Origin: Cocos nucifera
Taxonomy: Eukaryota > Streptophyta > Magnoliopsida > Arecales > Arecaceae
Length of the DNA: 64,000 nucleotides
Direction: 5' to 3'
Assembly: GCA_006176705.1 (NCBI GenBank)
Contig: QRFJ01000055.1
Location: forward strand, 1,054,001 to 1,118,000
Position numbers and translations under genes: made by a program. Of this stretch, positions 1-12,113 are shown piece after piece; the first letter of the stretch is position 1; every line of letters starts with the position of its first letter. The notes below the pieces were generated by a model that was not told the origin of the DNA, ran no database searches, and saw only the letters and a list, made by a program, of their open reading frames with translations.

Positions 1-240
1 TCAAAGAGCCCTATTCGAAGGTGCGAGCGAAAAAAAAGAAACAGGGTAGGGATGGTTCATTTTATTTTTAAAAAGACCCTATTCCGTAAAAGGGGTTGAT
101 ACTTTGCTTAAAAAATGTCGACACCTTGGAAGGGGTCGACACTTTTAGTGTAAGGTGTCGACACCTTCCCAGAATAGTTCTAGGAGAATTTTTCAGCTTA
201 AGTGTCGACATCTATAGGATTTAGGGTTGACACCTTGATT
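1..240. repeat. Cluster of GTCGAC-centred motifs at window start
   Basis: Four GTCGAC cores lie at about 117, 135, 157 and 203, the third inside a perfect 16-bp palindrome at 152-167. The same kind of cluster occurs inside the SIRE-like LTRs further right (3689-4090, 11500-11780, 15660-15990). The sequence after this cluster does not continue like those LTRs, so this is either a diverged LTR piece or a different element cut by the window edge. I see no coding sequence here. Confidence 0.5.
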
Positions 241-1000
241 AAGAAACACTCCAGAGAGGATCCATATTAGAAAAATTTAATCAAATTTAGATCAAAAGGA
301 TATTCAATTGATTTGGAGGTTAAGGATGACATTCAAACTAAATTTGAGATTCAATGATTTGACTAAATAGGATGTGATAATCAATCAAATTAGGAGTATT
401 AAGAAGAAAAACTCTAGATATAGGCTGTACATGTTTGGTTTCAACTAGGGAAGACTTGAAATCATAGAAAAAACGAAGATGTAATCCAGTTTCAAACATT
501 TAAATTTTATGAGGAGATGATTTATATTTGAATATTTATTTTATGTCAGTAATTTTAAGTAAGTTTAATAGTTTAACATTTTATGAAAAAAATTTAATTA
601 AATTCAATTTAAACTTAGTTTTTCTTGAAAACTTAACAATTAAAAAAATTAAATATTTTTAGGTTTATATTCATCAAATATAGAATTGATAAGGAGAGTC
701 TTAAAATATCATGTTCAATATCAAGTTAAAATATTTTAACCATAGCATGACATATAGACGATAGCATATTATTCTTTAAAATCTAAACATTCACAACATG
801 AAATGAATTTATTGCAAGCATCAAAATTAATCAATTAAACATAAGAAGTATTTCAAGCAATGAATTTTATATGCATGCATATTAATCAAAGGATTCATTC
901 AATTAAAAAGATTTTAACAATCATTGATGGTATGATAAGAGAAAGGTTTAGATTATACCAACAATCATTATCCATCATCTTGACATTCAAGGAATCCAAA
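240..1000. other. AT-rich non-coding interior of element D
   Basis: Very AT-rich sequence with no frame of interest on either strand and no recognised Copia pol motif. It lies where protease, integrase and RT would be expected for the minus-strand element. It resembles the equally AT-rich interior of the related element at 12103-13888. Confidence 0.4.
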
Positions 1001-2476
1001 TAAGGATGTTTTTCTCTTTTAAGAGCATTGGATCCTTGGCAAACCTGTAAGATCACTTCAAAACTTTTAGTACCCAAGTCATCTTGGGTCCATAGGAGTT
1101 AGTATTTAAGATTTTTTTTGGAACCCAAATTTGCCTTATTAAGATTTGGCCAATTCTTTTAAAGTTGCATTCCAAAATCTTATGGTCAATTTGATTACAT
1201 TTAAAGCACTTAAAAGAATGATCCTTGATGGAAGCTCAAAAAAAAAACTCTTTGTATTTTGCTATTTTCTTGAAGTATTAAAACTGATTTCTATTTTATT
1301 GAAAACAACCCCATTGGTTTTTACCAAGGATTAAAGATTTTCAAAGCTAATTGTAAACTTTTCAACTATAGATTTCAAAACCTCAACTTCTCTTCTTAAT
1401 TTCTTGTTTTCTTCCAAGAGCTTTTTCTTTTCAATTGAAAGATTTTTATTTTCTTTTAAGAAAGATTTCAAAATATCATTTTCCTTTTGAAGCTCAAGAA
1501 TTTCTTTATCTAAAAAATTTTTAGATTTAATCAGATTTTTTTTTTTAGCTAAAGAATTTATTTCTTTCATTAGATTAGAATTATTCTTTTTAAGCTCCCT
1601 ACTTTTCTATCTTAACTTCTTAAATTCATACGTTAAATTATTAAAGGCATCAAGTAGTTCATCAAAGGTAAAATTAGATGATTTTTCAAAATTTACCTCA
1701 CCATCCAAGGCCATGAGGCAAAGATTCTTGTTTTTCTTTTTCTCATCCAAGCTTGATAAGTCACCACTTTTCCAAAGCCCTAGTAAAGCACTCTTCTTCA
1801 TCTTTGTGGGACAAATTTGGTTGTTGGTAATAATTTTCTTTTCTTCTTTCTTCATGAGAAACTTCTTGGATTTTCTTGAAAGAAGCATCATATCCTCATC
1901 ATCTTCTTCTTCATCTTCCTCCAACTCATCACTTTCTTGAAAATTTGAAGTAGACTTAAAGGCAATGATCTTCAATTTCTTTGGCTCATCTTCTTCTTTC
2001 TTTTCAGCCATTTGCATCTCATGGATCATAAGATAACCCAAGAGCTCTTTTAGGGATAGCTTGGTGAGATATTTCGCTTCTTGTATTGCCGTCACCTTAG
2101 CTTTCCAATCTTTAGGTGAAGACCTAAGCACTTTGCAAACAAGATCATAGTTAGAATAAATTTTGCCTAGGCCATTTAAAGTATTTATAATTTTAGTAAA
2201 TTTGGTAAACATATCAAAAATAGTCTCACATTTTTTTATTTTGAATATTTTATATTTATGAACAAGTAAGTTGATTTTAGATTTTTTAACTTGGCTTGTT
2301 CCTTCATGAGTAATTTCTAACATGTTCCAAATTTTTTTAGTCAATGTGCAAGATAATATTGTATTAAACTCATGCACATCTAAAGAACAATAAAGTACAT
2401 TGATGGCTTTTGCATTTAATTGAGTCATCTTTTTGTCAAATTGATCCCATTTCTTTTTTGATTTAGGAAGAGTCAT
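1000..2476 (-). pseudogene. Copia gag (SIRE-like) with zinc knuckle and protease trace
   Basis: The first frame starts with Met at 2476 and runs 289 residues to 1607. It matches the UBN2-type gag fold of plant Copia elements, for example the stretch around KIWNMLEITHEGTSQVKKSK followed by the EMQMAEKK region. It then becomes acidic and carries the LCLMALDGEVN segment typical of SIRE gag tails. A second frame (1570-1331) is a lysine- and glutamate-rich coiled coil. A third frame encodes a CX2CX4HX4C zinc knuckle (CFKCNQIDHKILEC) at about 1164-1206, followed by a WVLK/WVPK-like linker and a degraded YLDS protease start near 1000-1060. Frame changes between these parts mark it as a pseudogene. 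The gag would package element RNA in cytoplasmic particles. Confidence 0.75.
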
Positions 2477-2703
2477 ACCATTTATAATTTTTGTGAATGT
2501 GTATGGTCCTCTAGTTATGATTCCCCATAAGTCATAATCTAGAGCATGTATAAAAATTTTTATTTTAATTTTCTAAAAGGTATAGTTAGTGCCATCAAAT
2601 AAATGTGATCTAGAAGTGGATTGGCTCTCAATAAAGAAAACACTACTAGGGGTTGCCATTTGATCTTTTGCCCATGATGGTTAGATCAATAATTAATAAT
2701 AGA
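2477..2703. other. Leader of element D between PBS and gag
   Basis: Untranslated leader of the minus-strand element, between the primer-binding site and the gag start. No other feature is seen. Confidence 0.5.
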
Positions 2704-2721
2704 GCACCTGCTCTGATATCA
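2704..2721 (-). promoter_or_regulatory. Primer-binding site of element D
   Basis: The minus strand reads TGATATCAGAGCAGGTGC, one change from the TGGTATCAGAGC consensus that pairs with the 3' end of initiator methionine tRNA. It lies five bases inside the LTR edge at 2727, exactly as in the related element at 14694-14711. It fixes the element's orientation and the LTR boundary. Confidence 0.85.
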
Positions 2722-2726
2722 CTTAT

Positions 2727-4266
2727 TGTCTAGAGGTGACAACCCAAGAGGGAAGGTGAATTAAATTTATAAAATTTTTGGCCAAATTTAACTCCACACA
2801 AGTATGTGCTTTACTTAACTGAATTTAATTCAATAAATTTAACTAGTTTATGCAAAGGAATCAAGTGTGAATGAACTTAAGTAAGAATTAATCTAAATTA
2901 GTAAGTAATTAGCAATTTAAAGCATGCAAGATAAGTAAGGCAATAAAAAAGAAAGCACAACATAAATACATAAAGATTTTATAGTGGTTCGGTGCAACCC
3001 CACACCTACATTCACTCCTCAAGTCTTCTTAAAAATTTTACTATAATCCTAGATTATAGTGTGTTTGTTTTAATCCAGGATCATAAATAAATTCAGTTGA
3101 TTTTGCCGGACTCACCAACCACAATCCTACACCGATAGTCTTTTTGGGATCACTATCAACTCTATTGATTTTCTAGGCTCACCAATCAAAATCTATACAC
3201 CATCCAATTACCAACTTGGACTAGCCTATACTTCAAATTTCTTTTGTCCTAAAGAAATTTGTCGAGAAATAAAAAATACAACTATAAAAATTTAGCTCAA
3301 AACTAATAGCAAAAAGAAACTCTTTTGATATGCAAAGAAGATGCTGAATATGTGCTCTTTGGTAGCTTCTTTTATCTTCAAATGATGCTGAGAGACTTGC
3401 TTGATGTGTTATGGAAGATGACCCTTGAATGCCCTTTGAATTTAAAGCTCAAATCTCTTTATTTTCTCTTATTTTTGGATATTTAATGTAACTCCTTTTT
3501 CTTAAATAATTTTTTTTCTTCAATCCTTAATCTCCTAATCCAAAATATTTTTCTCGCTATTTTAATACTTGAGAGTGACTCTTGAGTGAGTTTTGGCTAT
3601 TAGCAAGCTTAGACTAGTCATTGGAGTGGAGAATGCCCCATCGGAAAAGTGCAAAATACTAGCCATTGCAGCCTTTTCCAATATTGGGGTCGACACCTTT
3701 TCCTCAGGTGTCGATACTTTTTCTTCAGATATCGATACTTTCTGCGATCCAAAAGATTTTTTCTCTCTATCTTCTATTTTGTGCAACAGAGGTCGACCCT
3801 GAGGTCGTCCTCTGGCACAGGGGTCGTCCTGGAGGTCGACCTCTTTGTGTGCCAGTCTATGCCTGTACGTGTCAAAATCCTGGGATCGACACCTTTGCTT
3901 CTGGGGTCGACACTTGGACTTTCTGAACTTCAAAACTTAAACTTTTTGCTTCGTTTCAGGATAGGGATCGACACCTTTAGCCTTGGGGTCGACACCTGGG
4001 CTTTCTGAACTTTAAAAGCTTAAACTTTTTATCTCGTTTCAGGATAGGAGTCGACACCTTTAGCCTCGAGGTTGACACCTTTAAGTCAGAAACTCAAAAA
4101 TTTTTCTTTATGAAGCCCTTGACTTGGTGATTTTGTGTGAATCTTTTCTTGGATTAATTTTTTAATTTAAGTACCTGAAAAGATCTACATCCACTCTTGA
4201 AATATATGGTTAAACACTTAAATACTCAAAGTTTGGCAATCATCAAAATCAATCATGGAGTCAACA
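2727..4266 (-). repeat. 5' LTR of element D (1540 bp)
   Basis: It begins TGTCTAGAGG and ends GTCAACA on the plus strand, and is colinear with the LTRs at 10541-12102 and 14717-16314. It contains a block of GTCGAC/GTCGAT motifs at 3689-4090, the first three at 21-bp spacing (3689, 3710, 3731). Right-hand flank is TTGTT; the matching left copy lies outside the window or is lost. Confidence 0.8.
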
Positions 4267-4374
4267 TTGTTCAATCTATGCCTGAGTTCTTTCAATCCAA
4301 TAGGTATATTTCTTAATTTCATAAGTTACTTTCTTGTCCTTCCTTCTAATGGCAATTCATTTCTTATTGTATAA

Positions 4375-5514
4375 ATGGATGCGAGTGAACTTCAGAAGCT
4401 TTCCCAGGGGCTTCGAGCCCACAAAAGAAAAGGTGCCACATCCGGCGTGCCTTCAAAAAGGGCAACGGTCAACATTCCAAGCTCTACTGTGCCCACCAGC
4501 ACTGTTGACACGACTGCAACTACCGCTACCACCAAAGTTGTTGTTGCCACCAAGGTTGCAGCACGTCCAACATCCTCAAGCCCTTCGATCGAAGTTCAAA
4601 CTTTGGAGCCTCCCACTGAGAAGGAGAAGGGAGTGGAGAAGAAGAAGGCGAAGGTGGCCTCTAAAAAGGTCAAACCCCTTCCATAATCGAGAAATTGTCA
4701 AGGATCTCATCGATAGGTGCACTTTGGTCGAGGTCATGGACAAAATTATCGATGCCGACTACGAGCAACATACCTGAAACTCTCTTGGGTCCTTCCTTGA
4801 GGTAACCATCTTGTCCCTCTTTTTCGATTGACTTGCCTATGAGCTTCTTTATTTGCCTAAACCATCTTATTATTTTTGTAGATGGGTCACCAACTGATCG
4901 CCAATATAAATATGATGAATCGTATGAGGTCAGAGGCAGTAAAGGCTCAAGAAGATCATCAAGCCAAAACCAACCGCCTCCATGAGGAGAAAGTCTAGGC
5001 TGACCATCTTCTTAAGGAGAAGATAACTGAGGTCGAGGGCCTCTAGGAGACAGTATGAGGCACTGAATAGGCTTTGGCATAAGCAAAGGAGGAGCTGAGC
5101 CTTGAAATTAAGAAGAGGAAGAAAGCCAAAGTCGAGATTGCTGAAATGAAGGAGCAGGTTTTAAGGTAGCTTCAGGAGGTGATGGCTCAAGCGGTGGAAG
5201 AGTTCTAAGCTTCTTTAGAGATGAAGGACATAAAGGTCGAGTTCGTCCAGTTATCTTTCATCAAGGGGTACGAGCTCTACCAGAAGAATGTGATCGATAA
5301 ATTTTTTGAGTTCAACCTTAGCTTCATGGATGATGGAGCTTCTGACGATGAAGTTGGTCTATCTATTGTAGATGCCAATCTTCCATTGGCCGAGCCTTCT
5401 TCCACTGCATCTCTTATCGCATCTGCTCCTGTTGTATTGGCTCCTCCTGCTGCTAAAGAACCTAAATCGACTAGGGCTGCACCAAACTTCTCTACCACTC
5501 CTCTAGAGATTTGA
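4375..5514 (+). pseudogene. Spliced antisense coiled-coil ORF of Gypsy A
   Basis: The frame begins at Met 4375 (MDASELQKLSQGLRAHKRKG), with a Thr/Val/Ala-rich low-complexity middle and a lysine-rich stretch. A frame change near 4680 moves it into the NREIVKDLIDRC frame. That exon ends at 4801 before GTAACC. An 80-bp intron (4802-4881, ends TTTTTGTAG) is followed by an exon starting MGHQLIANINMMNRM, in phase 0, running to the stop at 5514. The second exon is a charged coiled coil with a few TAG stops where CAG is expected, then an acidic and Ala/Pro-rich tail. Total length is about 350 residues. It lies opposite to the Gypsy reading direction. I infer the accessory antisense ORF of a Tat-like element. 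Its function is not known to me. Confidence 0.55.
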
Positions 5515-5642
5515 GACCTCTTATTATTGCATCTTTTTATTTTTTCTTCTTTTCTCTACTTAAAGAATATTTTGATTAACGAAAATAAACCTTTTCTTTA
5601 GCGATACTTTTGCATTATGATATATATATCTTTATACACTAA

Positions 5643-6537
5643 ATGAAGTCTCCTATCGAAGTCGATCCTTTACCTCAAGGTATCCTCTTGAAGGCTCATG
5701 TCAGGCATTTAAAGAAAAAAATCTACCAAACTAAAAAAGTTGTAGAAGGTAGAAGATGAACTTTGAAAGTTGAAGAAAAATTATTCAGAGACCATAATTG
5801 AGATTACCCATCTTTGCCAAGTACATAAAAGGAATTCCATGGATTATATTAACAAAAAGCATCATCTAAAAGAAGAGCTCGAGGAGATTAAAAGGCATGT
5901 TGGCGAAAAGTCTTGGACCTTGACAGCCAAGATTTGCTCTTTTGAGGCTAAACTCTATGAACCAAGAGGAAAAATTGATCAATTTGAGAGAGGTTTGACC
6001 TGGGCTTAGAGTCGAATGGAATTCTGCTAGGACTGGTCTAAGAAGTTCTCTGATCTTGAAAAGCAGCTTGATGATGCTGAAAAAGCATACAATACCTATC
6101 GAATTGGTTGGTGTGAGCAAATTGATGATTACAAAAAGAAACTTAGGATGACGAACTCCAAAATAATGCAACTTCAAAAGCAATTGGCAGACAAAGATCA
6201 GACTAATTCGAGGACAAATTCCGACAAAGTTGCTATCTTGAAGAGTACTCTTGGGGATCTCACTATGACTTTTAAAAGTACTGAGAAGGAACTTCATGAG
6301 CTCAAAATTCAAATGGTCTACTAAGAAGGCTTAGTGAAGGATGCTGAGGTTGAGTCAGTGATTTTGCTGAAGAGACTAAGAAAAGTGAAAGATGATCTTC
6401 GAAGGTCCAATAAATTACTTGGTGAGAGCTTAGCAGTGAGGCAGAACCTCAAAGATAAAGTTGAAGATTTGAAACATTCTCTTGTATTAGCTGGGGCTGG
6501 GAGTCTGAAGTTTGAAGGTTCGAGACCTTCTTCTTAG
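5643..6537 (+). pseudogene. Second coiled-coil ORF, antisense to Gypsy A
   Basis: It starts MKSPIEVDPLPQGI at 5643 and can be followed in shifting frames to the stop at 6537, about 300 residues. Open pieces are 5770-6009 (ITHLCQVHKRNSMDYINKKH), about 6060-6320 (KFSDLEKQLDDAEKAYNTYR) and 6334-6537 (heptad-rich, ending GSLKFEGSRPSS). The whole is a long charged coiled coil without membrane segments or a catalytic motif. It may be the downstream half of the same accessory gene as 4375-5514, since both have the same strand, the same composition and only a short gap. No known enzyme family is recognised. Confidence 0.45.
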
Positions 6538-6839
6538 GACTTTGCCTGTTCTTTTTTTTCTTTTGTGCATGATCTTGCAGACTTTCGTTGTACTGAATTT
6601 TGTTTTAATGAAGTGATATCTCTTTGATTTCTTTTTTACTATTGTCTTGATTGAATATTTATATAATTCTTTTCTTGCATTGTTCTAGATATTTTAGTTG
6701 CTTTTCAGAGCGATATTCTTGGCCTGTCATTTTGTAGGTCTATCCTCGTCTATGATTGGGGATCCCACGACTTAGTTAGGAGCGGATATTATCTTATCTA
6801 GGAACTAGGAGTCTTTATTTCATGTCTGTAGTTAACTTC
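6538..6839. other. Untranslated stretch between coiled-coil ORF and tandem array
   Basis: T-rich sequence with no open frame. It lies between the end of the antisense ORF and the start of the 180-bp array. No repeat structure is seen. Confidence 0.4.
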
Positions 6840-8030
6840 CTATTTAAAAACATGGGGCCTTATCAAGATGAGGTCCTCCTATCCCTATTACAGATAGATG
6901 TTGCCCTTATCGAAGCGAGATCCTTTTTCCATTCTTGGCAAGGTCATTGGGATACGAAAGGGCCATTGAGAGGGCCTCTCCTCTTTTTCTCTAGTTTAAA
7001 ATCTAGAGATTTTCAATCTCTCGTAAGGATCTTTATCCATATCAGGACTAGATTCTCCTCCTATTTCTGATGTGGTTGACTATTTTTCTTGTTAGGACGA
7101 AGTTCTCCTCTTATTTCTAATAAAGCTATTAGAGTACAAAGGAGCCATTGAGAGGGCCTCTCCCCTTTTTTCATATCAGGACGAGGTCCTCCTCTTGTTT
7201 CTGATATGGTTGGTTATCTTTCCTATTAAGATGAGGTTCTCCTCTTATTTTTAATAAGATCGTCGGAACATAAAAGAGCCGTCGAGAGGGTCTCTCCTCA
7301 TTTTCTCTTGTTTATAAATAGGAGGTCTTCTATCTCCCATAAGGGCCTTTCTCCATGTTAGGATGAGGTTCTCCCCGTACTCCTGACATGGTAGACTTTT
7401 ATCCTTATTAGGATAAGGTTCTCCTCCTATTCTTAACAAGATCATCGGGGCATAAAAGAGACGTTAACAGGACCTCTCCCTATTTCTTCCTATTTGTCTT
7501 CTATTCCCCGCAAGGGTCTTCCTCCATGTCAGGACAAGGTTCTCCTCCTATTTCTGACATGGTTGGCTATCTTTCTTATTAGGATGAGGTTCTTCTCCTA
7601 TTCCTAACAAGACTACCAGAGCATAAAATGGCTGTTGAAAGGGCCTCTCCTCATTTTCTCCTATTTATAAATAGGAGGTCTTCTATCCTCTGTAGGGATC
7701 TTCCTCTACGTCAGGATGAGGTTCTCCTTATGCTTCTGACATGGTGGGCTTTTATTCTTATTAGGATAACGTTCTCCTCATATTCCTAACAAGATCGTCA
7801 GGGCACAAAAGGACCACTGAGAGGGTCTCTCTTCATTTTCTCCTGTTTATAAATAGGAGGTCTTTTGTCCTTCGTAGGAGGCTTCCTCTACGTCAGGATG
7901 AGGTTCTCCTCCTGTTCCTGACATGGTTAGCTATCTTCCTGATTAGGATAAGATTCTCGTCTTATTCCTAACAAGATTACTGGAGCACAAAAGAGCCATT
8001 GAAAGGGCCTCTCCCCTTTTTTTTCATGTC
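6840..8030. repeat. ~180-bp tandem array in Gypsy A 3' region
   Basis: The landmark GAGAGGGCCTCTCC (and variants) recurs at about 6970, 7150, 7284, 7466, 7638, 7819 and 8001. Spacings are 180, 134, 182, 172, 181 and 182, giving about six and a half units with one short unit. Each unit contains two self-complementary segments: one bounded by ATGTCAGGA and TCCTGACAT, the other by TTAGGA and TCCTAA, both enclosing the pyrimidine-rich GGTTCTCCTC. It sits between integrase and the antisense ORF. Hypervariable tandem repeats in this place are known in Tat-lineage Gypsy elements and can seed satellites. Confidence 0.75.
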
Positions 8031-8159
8031 TTAAATGTTTGGAAGTTTTTAACTTTGTTTAGGAATGAAGCTTGATTGGATCACTTCTTGTCATTGCAAA
8101 TCCATGCCAAAACAAGAATTGTTAAGGAGAATTTTTTTGAAATGATCATTGATAGTACA

Positions 8160-10540
8160 TCCGTAGATTTTTTGAATTCCAAGGTCATAGGAACATCAAC
8201 CCTCCAAGCTCTTTTAGATAATAAATTTTTGGTCGGACAATTTTCATGACTTCATAAGAACCTTCTCAGTTTGGAGCGAGCTTTTCTTGATTCTATGGTT
8301 GTGAAATATCTGCTCATCGAAGCACTAGATCTTTCACTTTGAATGTTTTGCTCTTTACTTTAGAATTGTAGTGACGAGCCACTCTTTGCTAGTAGATGGC
8401 CATTCTGATATGAGCTTTTCCCCACTTTTTCTCTAACAAATCAAGGTTTGGCCTAAGGTTTTGTGAATTGCTTTGTTCGTTAAAAGCTTCAACTCATGCT
8501 GAGGGAAGTTCAAGTTTAATCGGGATGACTGCCTTTATTTCAAAGGCCAATGAAAAAGGAGTTTCTCCTATTGGCAGTCTTTGGGTGGTTCTGTAAGCCT
8601 AGAGTACATGGTAGAGTTCATATATCCATATACCTTTCACCCTTTCAAGTCTTGCTTTTATCTCCTGAAATAGAGTTTTGTTGGTTACCTCAGCTTTATC
8701 ATTTGGTTGAGAGTGCACCATAGATATAAAAAGATGAAAAATATTCAAGTCTTCACAGAACTCAACAAACCTTGCTCCTGCAAACTGGCACTCATTATCA
8801 GTGATTAGCATTCAAGGTAGGCCAAATCTGTAAACTATCGACTTCCAAATAAAGTCTTGCTTCTTGACTTTAGTTATTTTTGTCAGAGGTTCGATCTCTA
8901 TCCACTTAATAAAATAGTCCATTGCTACTAAAAAAATTTTTTGCTATCCAGATGTAATGAAAAAAAATCTAAGTATATCCATCCCCCACTGTACAAACGG
9001 CCAAGGGGCACTTAAAGATGTGAGTTGCGAAGCTGATTGTTTCTGAATACTTGCACTCTTCTGACATCGATCATATTTTCTCACATAATTTATGGCATCT
9101 TGGTGCATAGTTGGCTAATAATATCCTTACCGAAGTAACTTGTAAGATAAAGATCTGGCCCTTAGATGGTTTCCATATATTCTCTCAGAGTATAATCAGC
9201 TTTAGAAGGTCAGAGACACTTGAGGAGTGGCAAGAAATACAATTCTTATACAACTTATTTTTATCAAAACATAACGGGAGGCTTGATTTCTTAATTTTTA
9301 AGCTTTCTTAGGATCTTTAGGAAGAACTCCATCTTTAAAATATGAAACTAATGGATCGATCCAGCTGGGCTCATGGTCGACTTGCATTGCTGCTTGGGAT
9401 TCTTCCAAACTTGGATGCTGCAGAACTTCAAAAAAAATTTCTTTTGGAAATTCACTCGGGGCTAGAGTTGCCAACTTAGAAAGAAGATCGGCTATGGTGT
9501 TTTCTGCTCTAGAGATCTATTGAATATATATCAAAGCTATTAAAGATCGAGGTCAAGCTTCCTACCTTCTCCAAGTACTTCTTCATGTTTTTCTTTCAAG
9601 CTTCGTAGTTGTTACTGACTTACCCCACAACCAGCTGAGAATCACTATAAATTTTAGGTGTTTTATTTCCAACTCTTTAGCTATTCTCAGTCCTACAACC
9701 AGAGCTTCATATTCTATCCTATTATTAGTGGCAGAAAACTCGAAGCATAGAGCATACTTTGTAATAATTTCTTTTGGATTAATTAAAATCAGTCTTGCAC
9801 CTACCCCTGAGACATTGGATGAGCCATCTACATATAAAGCCTAGAAATCTTCAAGAAGATCAACTTTTCTTCAGGATGAGGAAGAGTACGAACTTCTTAG
9901 TGCTTAGGTTCAACTTCGTCTGGGATTGTGCACTCTACTACAAAGTCAGTCAGTATTTGAGTTTTGATGGATGACCAAGGTTGAAAATTGATATCAAACT
10001 TGATTAGCTCAATCACCCATTTTGCTATCCTCCTAGATGTATTAGGTCAGAAAGAACTGCCTTTATAGACTGTTCAGTGAGGAGGGTAATTCTATGCCCC
10101 TGAAAATAAGGTCGAAGCTTCCTGACTGCAATCAACAAAGCATAAGTCAGTTTTTCTAATTTGGTATACCTTATCTTTGCATCTCTCAGGACACTACTTA
10201 TATAGTAGATTGGATTTTAATTTTTAGCTTCTTCTCTAACTAGGATAGCTCCAATGGCCGCCAGGGATATCATCAAATATAAAAATAATTCTTCTCCAAG
10301 TGCAGGCTTGGTGAGGAGTAGAGGTGAACTAAGATAATTCTTCAATTCTTCAAAAGCCTGCTGACACTCAAGAGTTCAATTAAAGTTCTTGGAAGAAGGG
10401 CATGTAGCACTTCGTTGATCTCAAGATGAATCAATTCAGGATTGCCACTTTGCATGTAAGGTGCTAAACTTTTTTTATTATTTTAGGAGCAGTCATTTCT
10501 TGGATAGCTCTGATCTTCTCTAGATTTGCCTCGATGCTGC
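8160..10540 (-). pseudogene. Gypsy A RT end, RNase H and integrase
   Basis: Read on the minus strand from 10540 leftward: the conserved Gypsy segment following the RT palm (EANLEKIRAIQEMTAP); an RNase H segment with LIAVRKLRPYFQGH near 10120; an archaeal-type RNase H with LYVDGSSNVSGVGARLIL near 9820 and RIEYEALVVGLRIAKELE near 9700; then integrase from about 9300 to 8160. The integrase core is clearest at 8811-8599 (MLITDNECQFAGARF, then the glutamate region LFQEIKARLE). The second catalytic Asp (TDN) is visible. Many stops, mostly TAG where CAG or TGG is expected, break the frame. In a live element these domains would cleave the RNA strand and insert cDNA into host chromatin. Confidence 0.8.
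10536..10540. other. Target-site duplication, left copy, of element E
   Basis: GCTGC here pairs with GCTAC at 16315-16319, four of five matching, the mismatch being a transition. Both lie directly outside the LTR ends of element E. Confidence 0.7.
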
Positions 10541-12102
10541 TGCTGCCTAGAGGTAGTAACCCAAGAGGAGGGGTGAATTGGATTTATAAAATTTTTGGCC
10601 AAATTTAACTCTACATAAGTATGTGCTTTACTTAACTTAATTCAATTCAATAAAATTAACAAGTGTATGCAACGAAATCAAGTATAAATAAACTTAAGCA
10701 AAAGTTAATCCAAATTAATAAGTAATTAGTAATTTAAAGTATGTAATATATGTAAAGGTATAAAGAAGAAAGCACAACACAAATGCATAAAAATTTTATA
10801 GTGGTTCGGTGCAACCCTACATCTACGTCCACTCCCCAAGGTCTCCTTGAAAATTCTACTATAATCCTAGATTACAGTGTATTTATTTTAACCCAAGATC
10901 ATAAATAAATTTAGTTGGTTTTATTGAGCTCACCAACCACAATCCTACATCGATAGTTTTTCTAGGATCACTATCAATTCGATTGATTTTCTTGGCTCAC
11001 TAACCAAAACCTATACACCATCCAATTATTGGCTTGGACTAGTCTATACCCCAAGTTTCTTTCCTCCTAAAGAAACTAATAAAGAAATAAAAAATATAAA
11101 TATAAAAATTTAGCTTAAAATTAATAGTAAAGAAAACTTTTTTGATGTGCAGAGAAGATACTGAATATGTGCTCTTTGATAGCTTCTCTTCTCTTCAAAT
11201 GACACCGAGAGACATGCTTGACGTGTTGTGGAAGATGACTCTTGAATGCACTTTTAATTTGAAGCTCAAATCTCTCTCTTTTATCTTATTTTTGGATATT
11301 CAATGTAACTCCCTTTTTTTGAATGATTTTCTTTCTTCAATCCTTAATCTCTTTATTCAAAATATTTTTCTCACTATTTTTATACTTGAAAGTGACTCTT
11401 GAGTGAGTTTTGGCTGTTAGCAAGCTTGGACTAGCCGTTGGAGTGGAGAATGAGCTATTGAAAAAGTATAGAAAACTAGCCATTGCAGCATGTCTTGATA
11501 TTAAGGTCGATACCTTTTGATCTAGGATCAATACTTTTTTTAAGGTGTCGATACTTTTTCCTCAGATATCAGTACTTGGATAGCACTTAAAAATTCAGCT
11601 TTCTGTTTAGTTTCTATGCAACAGAGGTCGAGCCATGGGTCGATCCTTTCATTAGGAGTCGATCCATGGGTCGAGTCTTTTGTGAGGCCATACAAAAATA
11701 ACATGTCAAAGCATGCCAAGCTGTCAATTTCAAAAGGAGATGACCTAGGGGTCGACCCTAGGGTTGATCCTTTTGCTAAAACTTAATTTTCATTCAAATT
11801 TGACATCCAAAAAGTGTAAAATTGCCTCCAAAAGATCAGAATTTTTCTTTAGTTGCAATTGAGACTTTCGAAACATATTTTCTTCTAACTTAGTGAAATT
11901 ATGATTTTATCCTTTTTCAAGAATCTTAATCAATTCAACTTTTTTGAAGCTCTTGACTTGGTGATTTTTGTGTGGATCTTTTCTTAGATTAATTTCTTCA
12001 ATTTGAACACCTGAAAAGATCTACATAAATTCTTGAAATACATGATTAGTATCATTTATACTCAATATTTTAGAATCATCAAAATTAATTAGTAGGTTAA
12101 TA
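10541..12102 (-). repeat. 3' LTR of element E (1562 bp)
   Basis: Starts TGCTGCCTAG and ends GGTTAATA on the plus strand; the terminal CA has become TA. It is colinear with 14717-16314, carries the TCGA-motif block at about 11500-11780, and is bounded inside by the PPT at 12103. Confidence 0.85.
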
Positions 12103-12113
12103 ATCTCCCTCAT
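12103..12113 (-). promoter_or_regulatory. Polypurine tract of element E
   Basis: The minus strand reads ATGAGGGAGAT immediately before the 3' LTR start, the position where plus-strand DNA synthesis is primed. Confidence 0.7.

Larger units (their letters stand above)
1..4266 (-). mobile_element. SIRE-like Copia element D, 5' half (minus strand)
   Basis: Read on the minus strand the order is LTR (4266 to 2727), PBS, gag, zinc knuckle and protease trace, then AT-rich DNA to the window start. The gag type, with a long acidic and coiled-coil tail after the gag core, is that of SIRE-lineage Copia elements. No integrase, RT or RNase H is visible in the 900 bases left of the protease trace. The element is therefore either non-autonomous or has its pol outside the window. 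The 3' LTR is not identified, so the left boundary is unknown. Confidence 0.7.

Noticed and set aside
1713..1940. Phe/Ser-rich plus-strand frame
   Set aside because: Complement of the acidic Glu/Lys codon run in the gag of element D.
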